Positions 15,899-24,046 of a DNA stretch of 43,479 nt are shown here, in pieces (within the stretch, counting starts at the first letter, position 1; every line of letters begins with the position of its first letter). The position numbers and the translations under genes were made by a program. The stretch is taken from the NCBI GenBank assembly GCA_009780825.1, contig WQZH01000019.1:1-43479 (forward strand), written 5' to 3'. Under the pieces are notes generated by a model, which saw only the letters and a list, made by a program, of their open reading frames with translations, did not search any database and was not told the origin of the DNA. The DNA comes from Desulfobulbus sp. (GTDB taxonomy: Bacteria > Desulfobacterota > Desulfobulbia > Desulfobulbales > Desulfobulbaceae).

Positions 15899-17581
15899 TC
15901 ATACTTTGTCTTTTCTGCCCTTTTCTTCCAGGACCCAATGAGGTCTTCTATCTGTGCCTTTGTTGCGAATGATATTTCCTCTTCGCATCTCACTGATAAG
16001 ATTTCCGATTTTTATTTTTTTCTGCCGTTCCGTCATCCAATCCGGCAGCTTGTCCCACAAAAGCCTGTCAATATCTCGTCGGGATGCGGATTTGTGCTCT
16101 TTGAGTAGTTTTTCAATCCAATCAAGATAATATTTTTTTTCAAAAGGAGCGTTTTTGGTGTATTCCGCCTTTTGCCCGGTTGTTTGCGCAATGCCCTTGG
16201 CTATGTAATAGCTCGGCTTGCGCCCTTCTATAAGACTTTTCGTTTTAAGGCGCTTGGCCTCCTCACCAGTAAGAAGCTTATGTTTTTGCACCTTATCAAG
16301 GGCCATAATTTCCTCTAACGTCAGGTCGTTGTTGGCGATGAGCATATTGGCGTAATCCATGTCTAGGACTTTGCCGATTAAAGTGACACTGACTCTATGA
16401 TTGGAAATGTCATATTCGGGCATGGGAAAGAGGCGTTCCCTTTGCGCTTGGAACATTTTCCATATACCGCCGCCTATGGTGTCAACAAGGTTCAGGTTGC
16501 GCATGGCCTCTACCAAAAAGCGGTTTCTATACCTTTCCGGTGGAATATTCTGCAGCAGGAATTGGTGCACATCTCCCGGCAAAAAATCACCTACATTGGT
16601 GAATTGCAAACTGTCTTCCCGTTCAATGACGTTAATGCGCCCGTTCAAGGTATAGTCCTGATGGGCAATGCAATTGTTGAGCGCCTCCCGGAGAGAAAAA
16701 GGATCGTACATATCCACTTCCTGCGGGAAGAGTGTCCCTGGCTGCATATAGCGGTATTTGATGTTGCGGATTCGCGCGAATATTTTATCCACAGCCAGAA
16801 GCCAAGGTGGGCCGAAAATTTCATAATCCCTGCTTGCCCCCTCGTGATCTTTCAATACCCAGCGAATTTTAGGATCTGAACGTAGCAAATGCTCTGCTTC
16901 ATTCCTGCCAAGCAAAAGCAGGGCGGTTCTGGTCAGCTTCCCGCGGGTGGAGGCGAGTTTGGCGTTGCGTAGAAAAACCGAACCATCCCAAGTATCCACG
17001 TCACCGGCAAGACGGGGATTTTTCTTTCTGAAATTCTCGCGAGCCACAGCCATGGCTCTAGGATCAATATCCTCAAGTGTGGCCTCTTCGACGATTTCAG
17101 CGCTCCAGTCTTTGGAAGTAATCTGGGCACGAATACGCTCAAGTTTTTGCAAACTGAGGGGAACCAGGGATTCTCCATCTCTTCCATACCAATGACCTTT
17201 GAAAGGGACTGGCGTACCTTGCGGCGCGGCGGGAATCTCAAAAAGCAATACTCTTTTGCCGTTCTCTTGCACTTCATGAATTTCGGCAAATGAAACACCG
17301 CTGGTTGTGTGCCTGGCTATTTCATGTTTCAGGCTGTGCAAATTTTTAGTCTGGGGCCGGAAATTCGAGCCAATAATTTCTCGTTTATTGCTGACGCCAA
17401 ATACAAGCCAAGCGACCGCGGCGCCTTTGAGGTTGGCTTCATTGGATAACGCGGAAAAATATTCCCCTATCTCCTGGAAAGAAAAAGTATTCTTCGCCTC
17501 TTTGAACTCCAGAACCTCATTTTCCACCGGAGCGGTCAGCAAACGGCGGAGTACATCGGACTTGCCATTCGGTTCCTTCAA
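15899..17581 (-). CDS. Schlafen AlbA_2-domain ATP-binding protein within the restriction operon
   Basis: A 560-aa protein with an N-terminal AlbA_2 (Schlafen-type) domain, seen as ENEVLEFKEAKNTFSFQEIG near residue 20 and AVAWLVFGVSN near 58. A central GHKL-type ATPase-like domain (HATPase_c_4) follows, with SLREALNNCIAHQDYTLNGR near 290 and VDTIGGGIWKMF near 358. The C-terminal 150 residues are basic and look like winged-helix DNA-binding segments. Such proteins are annotated as transcriptional regulators or RecG-like, but AlbA_2 is also tied to nucleic-acid cleavage in defence loci. It lies between res and mod on the same strand, so it is part of the system. Lower GC than the flanking cobalamin genes. 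Confidence 0.85.
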   Translation of the reverse strand: MKEPNGKSDVLRRLLTAPVENEVLEFKEAKNTFSFQEIGEYFSALSNEANLKGAAVAWLVFGVSNKREIIGSNFRPQTKNLHSLKHEIARHTTSGVSFAEIHEVQENGKRVLLFEIPAAPQGTPVPFKGHWYGRDGESLVPLSLQKLERIRAQITSKDWSAEIVEEATLEDIDPRAMAVARENFRKKNPRLAGDVDTWDGSVFLRNAKLASTRGKLTRTALLLLGRNEAEHLLRSDPKIRWVLKDHEGASRDYEIFGPPWLLAVDKIFARIRNIKYRYMQPGTLFPQEVDMYDPFSLREALNNCIAHQDYTLNGRINVIEREDSLQFTNVGDFLPGDVHQFLLQNIPPERYRNRFLVEAMRNLNLVDTIGGGIWKMFQAQRERLFPMPEYDISNHRVSVTLIGKVLDMDYANMLIANNDLTLEEIMALDKVQKHKLLTGEEAKRLKTKSLIEGRKPSYYIAKGIAQTTGQKAEYTKNAPFEKKYYLDWIEKLLKEHKSASRRDIDRLLWDKLPDWMTERQKKIKIGNLISEMRRGNIIRNKGTDRRPHWVLEEKGRKDKV

Positions 17582-17645
17582 GTGTTTCCTCCCGCTGTCC
17601 TCTCCATCATCTTGGGAAATTCGCTTGCCGCCTCGCCCGAAAATT

Positions 17646-17703
17646 CGTTTTCTCGAATTAGCGAACGGCCTTAGTTCGAGAAAACGGCTTTCCTCGAACT
17701 AAG
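17646..17703 (-). promoter_or_regulatory. Two mutually exclusive hairpins between res and the AlbA_2 gene
   Basis: CGTTTTCTCGAA (17646-17657) pairs perfectly with TTCGAGAAAACG (17675-17686). CTTAGTTCGAG (17670-17680) pairs perfectly with CTCGAACTAAG (17693-17703). The two stems share TTCGAG at 17675-17680, so only one can form at a time. They cover the res stop codon (17699-17701) and lie 65 bases before the AlbA_2 start. This resembles an attenuator or a triple protein-binding site. Confidence 0.5.
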
Positions 17704-20700
17704 CGGTTCCGTTCGTTCGAGATTGATTTCCACTCGCCGTCGCCTCGTCCATCATCTTGGCAAACTCCGCTTTCACCTTGGCCTCAAATTCGCTTTCTAT
17801 CTTGTAGATCTCCTTAAGCTCCATAAAAGCCCAGCGGCCATAGCTTTTCAGGCGGTTTACCCCTGGAACCCAGAAGACCTCCATGGCCTCTTTCTTGGCC
17901 TTGGCGTCTTCCTGACGGTAGCCTTTAATTTCGACAACCAGATGCAACAGGTCATCTTCTCCATGCCCATCATCAACCAGGAGGATAAAATCAGGCAGGT
18001 AAGTTTTTTGCTCACCCTGCCAGACATAGGGCACCTCAAAACCGAGGTTGTAGTTTTTCACATAGGCCCTGACCTGGGGATGCTTCTCTACCACCCGGCA
18101 GAGTTCCGCTTCCCATTCGCTGTCGGTGATGCACCAGTTGATGTGGCATCGGTCCGCTCGTGTCTGCCAGCGGGACTTCTTCGAGGTCACGAAATTGACG
18201 TAGATGGTCGAGCCGCTAGGGGTATAGGGATCGAGGATGGCGGTTATCGGGGGGATCGTCGGGCTTTCCGCTACCCCGGCCCTGTTCACCGCAGCATGGA
18301 TTTTATCGGCGGCCATGTTGGCGAATTTCAAGTCCAGCAAAATCGCCTCATATGTGCCGCCGGTGCATACGAGGCAGGTATCCAGCCACTCTCGAACAAT
18401 ACCTTTCAGTTGGCTGAAGAGGTGGAAGCGGGGAGCGCCGTCAGCATCGCGCCATTTGCTTTGCAGGCAGTGGTTGGTCAGGTGCATGATCAGCGCGGAA
18501 CGGCGTATGTCTTTCTGATGTTCCACCTTGAGGTTGACGGTTGCACCGATGATGCCCGCCTGGAGGACTTCCGTCGGACCTACCAGGTCAGGATTGAGTT
18601 CCAAAATGGAATCGTCGCTCAACTCGGCCCGGATCCGCTCCTTGGGGAGTTCAACGCGATAGCCGGTAACTCTAGGAAAGCGTATTTCCAAGTGATCCCG
18701 GTCGGGCCGGACGGCCTGCACTCTGACCGAATCGACAGGAGGCGCAGGCTTGGAGATGACCGGCTTGGCCGTGAAGTCAAAGGGAATGCCCATGACATCG
18801 GCATATTCCACATTGAACAGATTCTGCTCATTCAACTCATAGGAGCGGCGGCGCAGGGCGCGGCCAATGACCTGTTCACAAAGAAGCTGGGTACCGAAGG
18901 CCCGAACCCCGAGTACATGGGTGACCGTGTTGGCGTCCCAGCCCTCCGTGAGCATGGAAACTGAAACCACGCAGCGGATGTCGCCCCCGAGCATTCCGGG
19001 CTTACCCACGGTGTTCATCACTTCTCGGAGTATGGTGGCGTCGTCGAGTTCCTTACCCCGGCGCAGCTCATCGGCTAAAACGCCGCCGCGCTCCAAGGCT
19101 TCGCGGCGGAAACGGTCAATGGCCTCGGCATTGATCTTGCGAAAGTCATCATTCAGTTTATCGCCGGATTCAAGCTGACCGCTGTCAATCAGGAGCGTGC
19201 GCGCCCTTGGGTACAAATTGCCGTTTTCATCGTAATTGCTGAACAGGGAAAATTTGCCGTGAAAAAACTTGCCGCTGTCGCCGTGGATATAGCCGGAGAT
19301 ATAGTCATACACCAGCTTAGAGGTGGAGGTATTATTGCAAACAATGATGAAACAGGGCGGAACGTTGATTTTCTCCCTTACCCATAGCGCAAATGTTTCT
19401 TCATAGTGCCCGTACAGGGCCTTGAGCGCATTGACTAGCAGAATTCGATTTTTCAATTCCAGGGTTTGCGGGTCGTTGAACTTTCCCCGGCCTCCCTTGG
19501 GCATATCTCTGCCGATATGCTTCCACAGTTCGCGGAACTTGGGCATATCGTCGGCGGCATCAGGCAGGTTGTCGGCGATGGGAACGCGGGGGAGTTTGAC
19601 AATCCCGCATTCAATGGCGTCCATCAGGGAAAAATCGCTCATGGTCCAAGGGAACAGCGTCCCTTCCCGATAGCCAGAGCCGCGCAGGAAAAACGGGGTG
19701 GCGGAAAGATCGAATATGCGAGAAATGCCGAGCTTCTTTTGCACGATCTCCAGACCGGAAATCCAAAGGCGGGCGGTCTCGTTGTTTTCTTCAGCTTCTT
19801 TCCTGGCGTCCTTTTTGTCTTCACCTTCCTGAATCGCCACCTCTTCCTTGTCTCCGGGCTTTTCCCGGTAACAGTGGTGGGCCTCGTCATTGAACACCAT
19901 GATATTTTTCATGCCCATCAGACTGCCCATGACCCGCTGGAGCATTTGCCCTTCCGGCTCAACCGTGTTCAGACTTTCGCCATGTCTGCCTTTGAGCAGT
20001 GCGCGTCCGGCGCTGGACAGTTCTGTTTTTTCACGCTGTTTGAAGGCATGGAAATTGGTGATGACGATTTTTGCCTTCTGCATATCCAGCAGCATATCAT
20101 AGGGGATCAGTTCCCTGGACTGGTAATAGCTGTCCACATCTGTGGGCAACAGGACACGCAGACGATCTTTTATGGTGATGCCGGGAGTTACAACCAGGAA
20201 GCCGTGGGTGAAGCGCTTGCTGTTGGGGTAGCGCACAGCATTGATGGTCTGCCAGGCAATGAGCATGGCCATGACCGTGGTTTTGCCGGCACCGGTGGCA
20301 AGTTTCAGGGCCAGACGGGAAAGGCCGGGGTTGGTTTCCTCGTTGGCTTGTCGCAGGCGTTCAAGGAATTTATCACCATTTTTACCGGCTCTTGGTGCCA
20401 CTTCCGTCAGCCAGATCGCTGTTTCCACCGCCTCAAGCTGGCAGAAAAAAGGGCGGTAGCCGCTGAATTTATGATGCCGCCAATGGTGGAGAAGGCGGGC
20501 TGTTTCAGGGGTGACCTTCCGATTTCTGGGATCATCCTGACGCCATTCGGCAACAGTGCGGCGCAAGGCATTGATAATCGTGGTCAGCTCATATTCCTGA
20601 CTGTCGGTGGAAATGGCCTTGACCGTGGCATCTTCAAAAAGATTGAACTGTTTTTTCCCCTTGGACTTTTGCGGATTGGGGATCGGCGTGACAAAGCTGG

Positions 20701-20821
20701 CCGAGCGGCGAAATGTGTTAATCTCCGGGGTTGGTTGGCCTGTCTCGTCCAGTTTCCAATGACGCTCCGGTTCCGCATAAGGCGAATTGAGTATTGGCTG
20801 ATCGAAAAAGGAATTGCTCAT
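17699..20821 (-). CDS. res: Type III-like restriction enzyme: DEAD/DEAH helicase fused to PD-(D/E)XK nuclease (BPTD_3080-like)
   Basis: A 1040-aa superfamily-2 helicase-nuclease that would translocate on and cut unmodified DNA. Walker A is KLATGAGKTTVM (about 173-184), the DEAH box is VFNDEAHHCYRE (about 309-320) and motif III is FDLSATPFF (about 370). The C-terminal nuclease shows TYLPDFILLVDDG and then HLVVEIKGY, giving the PD..ExK set near residues 940-966. The start MSNSFFDQPILNSPY matches the BPTD_3080 restriction family as I recall it. Its ATG overlaps the TGA of a truncated upstream frame (ATGA), so it was once coupled to a lost gene. It now lies 99 bases after cbiA with no obvious own promoter. 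Confidence 0.9.
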   Translation of the reverse strand: MSNSFFDQPILNSPYAEPERHWKLDETGQPTPEINTFRRSASFVTPIPNPQKSKGKKQFNLFEDATVKAISTDSQEYELTTIINALRRTVAEWRQDDPRNRKVTPETARLLHHWRHHKFSGYRPFFCQLEAVETAIWLTEVAPRAGKNGDKFLERLRQANEETNPGLSRLALKLATGAGKTTVMAMLIAWQTINAVRYPNSKRFTHGFLVVTPGITIKDRLRVLLPTDVDSYYQSRELIPYDMLLDMQKAKIVITNFHAFKQREKTELSSAGRALLKGRHGESLNTVEPEGQMLQRVMGSLMGMKNIMVFNDEAHHCYREKPGDKEEVAIQEGEDKKDARKEAEENNETARLWISGLEIVQKKLGISRIFDLSATPFFLRGSGYREGTLFPWTMSDFSLMDAIECGIVKLPRVPIADNLPDAADDMPKFRELWKHIGRDMPKGGRGKFNDPQTLELKNRILLVNALKALYGHYEETFALWVREKINVPPCFIIVCNNTSTSKLVYDYISGYIHGDSGKFFHGKFSLFSNYDENGNLYPRARTLLIDSGQLESGDKLNDDFRKINAEAIDRFRREALERGGVLADELRRGKELDDATILREVMNTVGKPGMLGGDIRCVVSVSMLTEGWDANTVTHVLGVRAFGTQLLCEQVIGRALRRRSYELNEQNLFNVEYADVMGIPFDFTAKPVISKPAPPVDSVRVQAVRPDRDHLEIRFPRVTGYRVELPKERIRAELSDDSILELNPDLVGPTEVLQAGIIGATVNLKVEHQKDIRRSALIMHLTNHCLQSKWRDADGAPRFHLFSQLKGIVREWLDTCLVCTGGTYEAILLDLKFANMAADKIHAAVNRAGVAESPTIPPITAILDPYTPSGSTIYVNFVTSKKSRWQTRADRCHINWCITDSEWEAELCRVVEKHPQVRAYVKNYNLGFEVPYVWQGEQKTYLPDFILLVDDGHGEDDLLHLVVEIKGYRQEDAKAKKEAMEVFWVPGVNRLKSYGRWAFMELKEIYKIESEFEAKVKAEFAKMMDEATASGNQSRTNGTA

Positions 20822-20925
20822 GTTTCAGCTTGCCAAGTTGAGGTGATCTCGCCACTTTCATTCAATAACATAACCAAAGCGTTCTTTTGAAGATGCCGTC
20901 CTCTTTCTGTCGGGTATACCTCAAA
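20818..20925 (-). pseudogene. 3' remnant of a gene formerly coupled to res
   Basis: In the frame ending at TGA 20818, about 35 codons read FEVYPTERGRHLQKNALVML followed by LNESGEITSTWQAET. The text looks like real coding sequence, and its stop overlaps the res ATG as ATGA, a layout seen only in cotranslated genes. Upstream the frame runs into the 3' end of cbiA (stop 20921-20923), where it is a mere shadow, and it has no start codon other than an internal ATG for 17 residues. I infer that the island was truncated here on joining cbiA. The family of the lost gene is not recognised. Confidence 0.5.
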
Positions 20926-22288
20926 AATCCGCCGGTTTGCCGCCGGCCTGTCGGCAGGCAGCCGCAAAACGCGCCGCCGCCGCCGGCGTGCGGCCCCAGT
21001 GGAGGTGGACATAGCTGGCCAGGGTGGCCCCATGCGCCATGAATCCCTCGGGGCGGTCCGCATCCAGCGCATAGGCCGCCGGTACCGCCTCGCCGTTGGT
21101 GTCGGTGGTCGAATAATGGAACTCGTGCCCGTAAAGCACCGTACCGGCAGGCGCCAGCAGGCAATCCCGCACGACCTGCGGCCGGCGGTAACCAAGGCTG
21201 CGCAGCCGGGTCTGCATCCGGGTGGCGAACGGGTACACGCCCGCCATGGGAAACGTCTCGCCGTTCAGGTCGGTGATTGATCGGCACAGATACATGAAAC
21301 CGCCGCACTCGCCATAAACCGGCCGGCCGCTCTCGGCAAACCCCCGCACCTGCTCCCGCATGGCGTGGTTGTCGCTCAACCGGCGGGCATGCAGTTCCGG
21401 ATAGCCGCCCCCCAGATAGAGTCCATCCAGGCCTGGCGGCAGGCAGTCGTCCGCCAGCGGGCTGAACGGAATCAATTCCACCCCGGCGGCGCACAGCAGG
21501 TCGAGGTTGTCTTCATAATAGAAGCAGAAGGCGCCATCCCGGGCCAGGCCGATCCGGACTGGCGCGCCGTGGACCATTGGGGCCGTCTCACCCGGCGCGG
21601 GTTCTTCGTGACGTCGCGTCCCCGCGATCCGCAGCAGCAGATCCAGATCAACATGGGTGTTAATCAGTTCGATCAGCCGTTCCAGCCCCTTGCCGGTCAA
21701 CGGGTGTTCCTCGCCCATATGCAGACCGAGATGGCGCGAGGGAATAGTCACCGCTTCGCTGCGGGGCAGGCAGCCGAGCACCGGTACCGCGCAATGGCCG
21801 CCGATCGCCTCCATCACCGTCTCCCGATGTTTGTCCGAGCCGACGCCATTGCAGATCACGCCGGCCAGCCGGACACCGGCATCGAACGTGGCAAACCCGT
21901 GCACCACGGCAGCCACGCTCTCAGCCGCCGAACAGACATCGACCACCAGGAGCACCGGCAGGTCGAGCGTCTTGGCAAGCGTCGCGGCCGATCCCCCGCC
22001 GCCGTCGAACAAGCCCATCACCCCCTCGGCCACGGCGATGTCCGCATCCTGGCTGTGACGGGCAAAGGTCCGGCGGACCCAGTCGGCCCCGCACATGCGG
22101 ACATCGAGGTTGCGCGATACCCGATTGGCCACCATCCGGTGCAGACTGGGGTCAATGAAGTCCGGACCGCACTTGAAAGGCTGAACCGTAAGCCCGCGCC
22201 CGGCCAGGGCAGCCATCACCCCGAGGGTGATCGTGGTCTTGCCGCAGCCCGAATGCGTGCCGGCAACGAGCAGGGCCGGACGGGTCAT
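20921..22288 (-). CDS. cbiA: Cobyrinate a,c-diamide synthase
   Basis: A 455-aa glutamine-dependent amidotransferase that amidates the a and c acetates of (cobalt-)cobyrinate. The N-terminal dethiobiotin-synthetase-like ATPase has the P-loop LLVAGTHSGCGKTTITLGV (residues 6-24), KCGPDFIDPSLH and VMGLFDGGGGS. The C-terminal class I glutaminase-like domain has LYLGGGYPELHA, the nucleophile motif PVYGECGGFMYL and FHYS/HLHWG with the catalytic histidine. Its ATG overlaps the binding-protein stop as ATGA. In an uninterrupted operon it would be followed by cbiC; here the restriction island follows directly. Confidence 0.95.
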   Translation of the reverse strand: MTRPALLVAGTHSGCGKTTITLGVMAALAGRGLTVQPFKCGPDFIDPSLHRMVANRVSRNLDVRMCGADWVRRTFARHSQDADIAVAEGVMGLFDGGGGSAATLAKTLDLPVLLVVDVCSAAESVAAVVHGFATFDAGVRLAGVICNGVGSDKHRETVMEAIGGHCAVPVLGCLPRSEAVTIPSRHLGLHMGEEHPLTGKGLERLIELINTHVDLDLLLRIAGTRRHEEPAPGETAPMVHGAPVRIGLARDGAFCFYYEDNLDLLCAAGVELIPFSPLADDCLPPGLDGLYLGGGYPELHARRLSDNHAMREQVRGFAESGRPVYGECGGFMYLCRSITDLNGETFPMAGVYPFATRMQTRLRSLGYRRPQVVRDCLLAPAGTVLYGHEFHYSTTDTNGEAVPAAYALDADRPEGFMAHGATLASYVHLHWGRTPAAAARFAAACRQAGGKPADF

Positions 22289-23205
22289 AGCTGTGAAAGC
22301 CCTTCTTGGCCGTAGTCGGGATAGAGCAGCGAACGGACGAAGCCGATGCCGTCGAGCAGCGCCATGGTCGGCCGCGACACCATTTCCTCGTCAACCAGAA
22401 AGATCTGATTGTCACGAACCGCCCTGATCACCCCGAACCCCGGCTCCTTGACGATGTCGTCCACGCTCACCGGATTCATCCGGCCGTATTGAGCGAGATA
22501 GAGGTCGATCTGGTCGGCCTTGGCTAAAATCCGCTCCTTGCTGTAGGCGGCGATGTTGGTTTCGCGCATCCGTTCGGCATCGATGGCGATATTGATGCCG
22601 CCGGCCGATTCCAAGACAAACATGGCGATGGAGTTGGGGGCAAAGGTCTTCATCTGCCGGTGGATGGCCTCGAAATAGACCCGCTTGCGCTTTTCCCGGG
22701 AAATCTTCCGCAACGGCTCGGTGAGCGCGGCCATCTTCTTGTTGAAGGTCTCGACCATGGTCTGGGCCTGCTGCTCGCGGCCGGTCAGCTTGCCCAGGGT
22801 CAGCCAATAGGCGAATATTTCCGAGGCGTCGGTGGGTTGCAGGGAGACCACCCGCACATTGTTCTTCTCCAAGATGCGCACCAAGTTGGGATAGCCGCGG
22901 CTGATCATCGGCCGAATCAAAACCAGATCGGGCTTGAGGGCCAGGAGCCGTTCCGGGTCATCCTGAAACTGGACCACGGGCCGGCCGGACAGGCGCGTGT
23001 CGCTGGGCCCGCAGGCAATGATCTCTTTGTTCAACCCCAGATCGAGCAGATTGTCGGTGTGGCCTGGGTAGAGCGAAATAATCCGCTTAAACGGCTGGGA
23101 AAACACCAGGGTTCGTTGCTCGCTGTCGACGATCGAGGCGGCAGCGGCAAGGGAGGTACACAGCAATACGAGACAGGAAACAAGCAGACAAACGTGGCGA
23201 CGCAT
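22285..23205 (-). CDS. Periplasmic binding protein of a cobalamin/metal-chelate ABC importer
   Basis: A 306-aa secreted substrate-binding protein of the BtuF/FepB type. An N-terminal signal peptide (RRHVCLLVSCLVLLCTSLAAA) ends near residue 22. Then come RIISLYPGHTDNLLDLGL, KPDLVLIRPMISRGYP and a C-terminal lobe with DIVKEPGFGVIRAVRDNQIF, as in helical-backbone binding proteins. It is encoded with the permease and ATPase below a cobalamin riboswitch, so the ligand is probably cobalamin, a corrinoid precursor or a cobalt chelate. No lipobox cysteine follows the signal, so it is likely soluble. The ligand cannot be fixed from sequence. Confidence 0.88.
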   Translation of the reverse strand: MRRHVCLLVSCLVLLCTSLAAAASIVDSEQRTLVFSQPFKRIISLYPGHTDNLLDLGLNKEIIACGPSDTRLSGRPVVQFQDDPERLLALKPDLVLIRPMISRGYPNLVRILEKNNVRVVSLQPTDASEIFAYWLTLGKLTGREQQAQTMVETFNKKMAALTEPLRKISREKRKRVYFEAIHRQMKTFAPNSIAMFVLESAGGINIAIDAERMRETNIAAYSKERILAKADQIDLYLAQYGRMNPVSVDDIVKEPGFGVIRAVRDNQIFLVDEEMVSRPTMALLDGIGFVRSLLYPDYGQEGLSQL

Positions 23206-23227
23206 GAACAGAACCGATGAGTTGAAG

Positions 23228-24046
23228 TCAATGGGAGACCGGCAGCCTGAAGCTCACCTGCCGGCAGTTGGTAAAGGCGCTGGCGGTCACTTCCGCCTCG
23301 ACGCCATAAACGGCGCTGATCGTCGCTGGCGTCAACACCTCCTCGGTCGGCCCCTGGCAGACCACCCGCCCTTCCTTGAGGAAGATCAGATGATCGCAGA
23401 AGGAGGCGGCCAGATTGAGGTCGTGCATGACTGCCACCACTTGCATCATTTGTTGCTCGAAACGGTCACGGATGAGACGGAGCAACTCCAGGCTGTGGTG
23501 GATGTCGAGGTTGGAGGTGGCCTCGTCGAGCAGGAGAACCATTGGTCTCTGCGCCAGGGCGCGAGCCACGGCCACCCGCTGTTTTTCGCCGCCGGAAAGC
23601 TGGGTGACCGGCCGGTCGGCCAGAGCTGCGATGCCGGTGGCGATCAGAGCCTGATCAATCAGATCCCGGTCGCTCCTGCTGAGGGTGGCGAAGCGATGGA
23701 GATGTGGATGGAGCCCCATCTCGACCACCTCGCGAACCGAAAAACCGAAGCGGACCATGAAATCCTGAGGCACCAGGGCCAGCAGCCGGGCCAGATGCTT
23801 TTTCGGCCAGGACACCAGCGGCCGCCCCTGGAATTCGATCGTACCGGACCGCAGCGTTTGCAGGCCGGCCAGCAAATCAAGCAGGGTGGTTTTGCCGCTG
23901 CCGTTGGGACCGAGGATGCCGGTGCATCGGCCATGACGCAGGTCCAAGGTGATATCGTGCAGCACCGGCGTATCGTTGTAGCTGAAGTGCGCCTTGGTCA
24001 GCGACCAGAGGATATCCGGATTGCGTTCAGAAAACGGTGCTGCCAT
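23228..24046 (-). CDS. ATPase of the cobalamin/metal-chelate ABC importer (BtuD/FecE type)
   Basis: A 272-aa cytoplasmic ATP-binding subunit. Walker A is GILGPNGSGKTTLLDLLAG (about 43-61), the Q-loop is ALVPQDF near 90, the ABC signature TQLSGGEKQRVAVARAL near 146, Walker B MVLLLDEATSNLD near 166 and the H-loop VAVMHDLNLAASFCDH near 200. These are the FepC/BtuD features. It overlaps the permease gene by 20 bases, and the binding-protein gene starts 22 bases after it. It drives import across the inner membrane together with the permease encoded just upstream. Confidence 0.92.
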   Translation of the reverse strand: MAAPFSERNPDILWSLTKAHFSYNDTPVLHDITLDLRHGRCTGILGPNGSGKTTLLDLLAGLQTLRSGTIEFQGRPLVSWPKKHLARLLALVPQDFMVRFGFSVREVVEMGLHPHLHRFATLSRSDRDLIDQALIATGIAALADRPVTQLSGGEKQRVAVARALAQRPMVLLLDEATSNLDIHHSLELLRLIRDRFEQQMMQVVAVMHDLNLAASFCDHLIFLKEGRVVCQGPTEEVLTPATISAVYGVEAEVTASAFTNCRQVSFRLPVSH

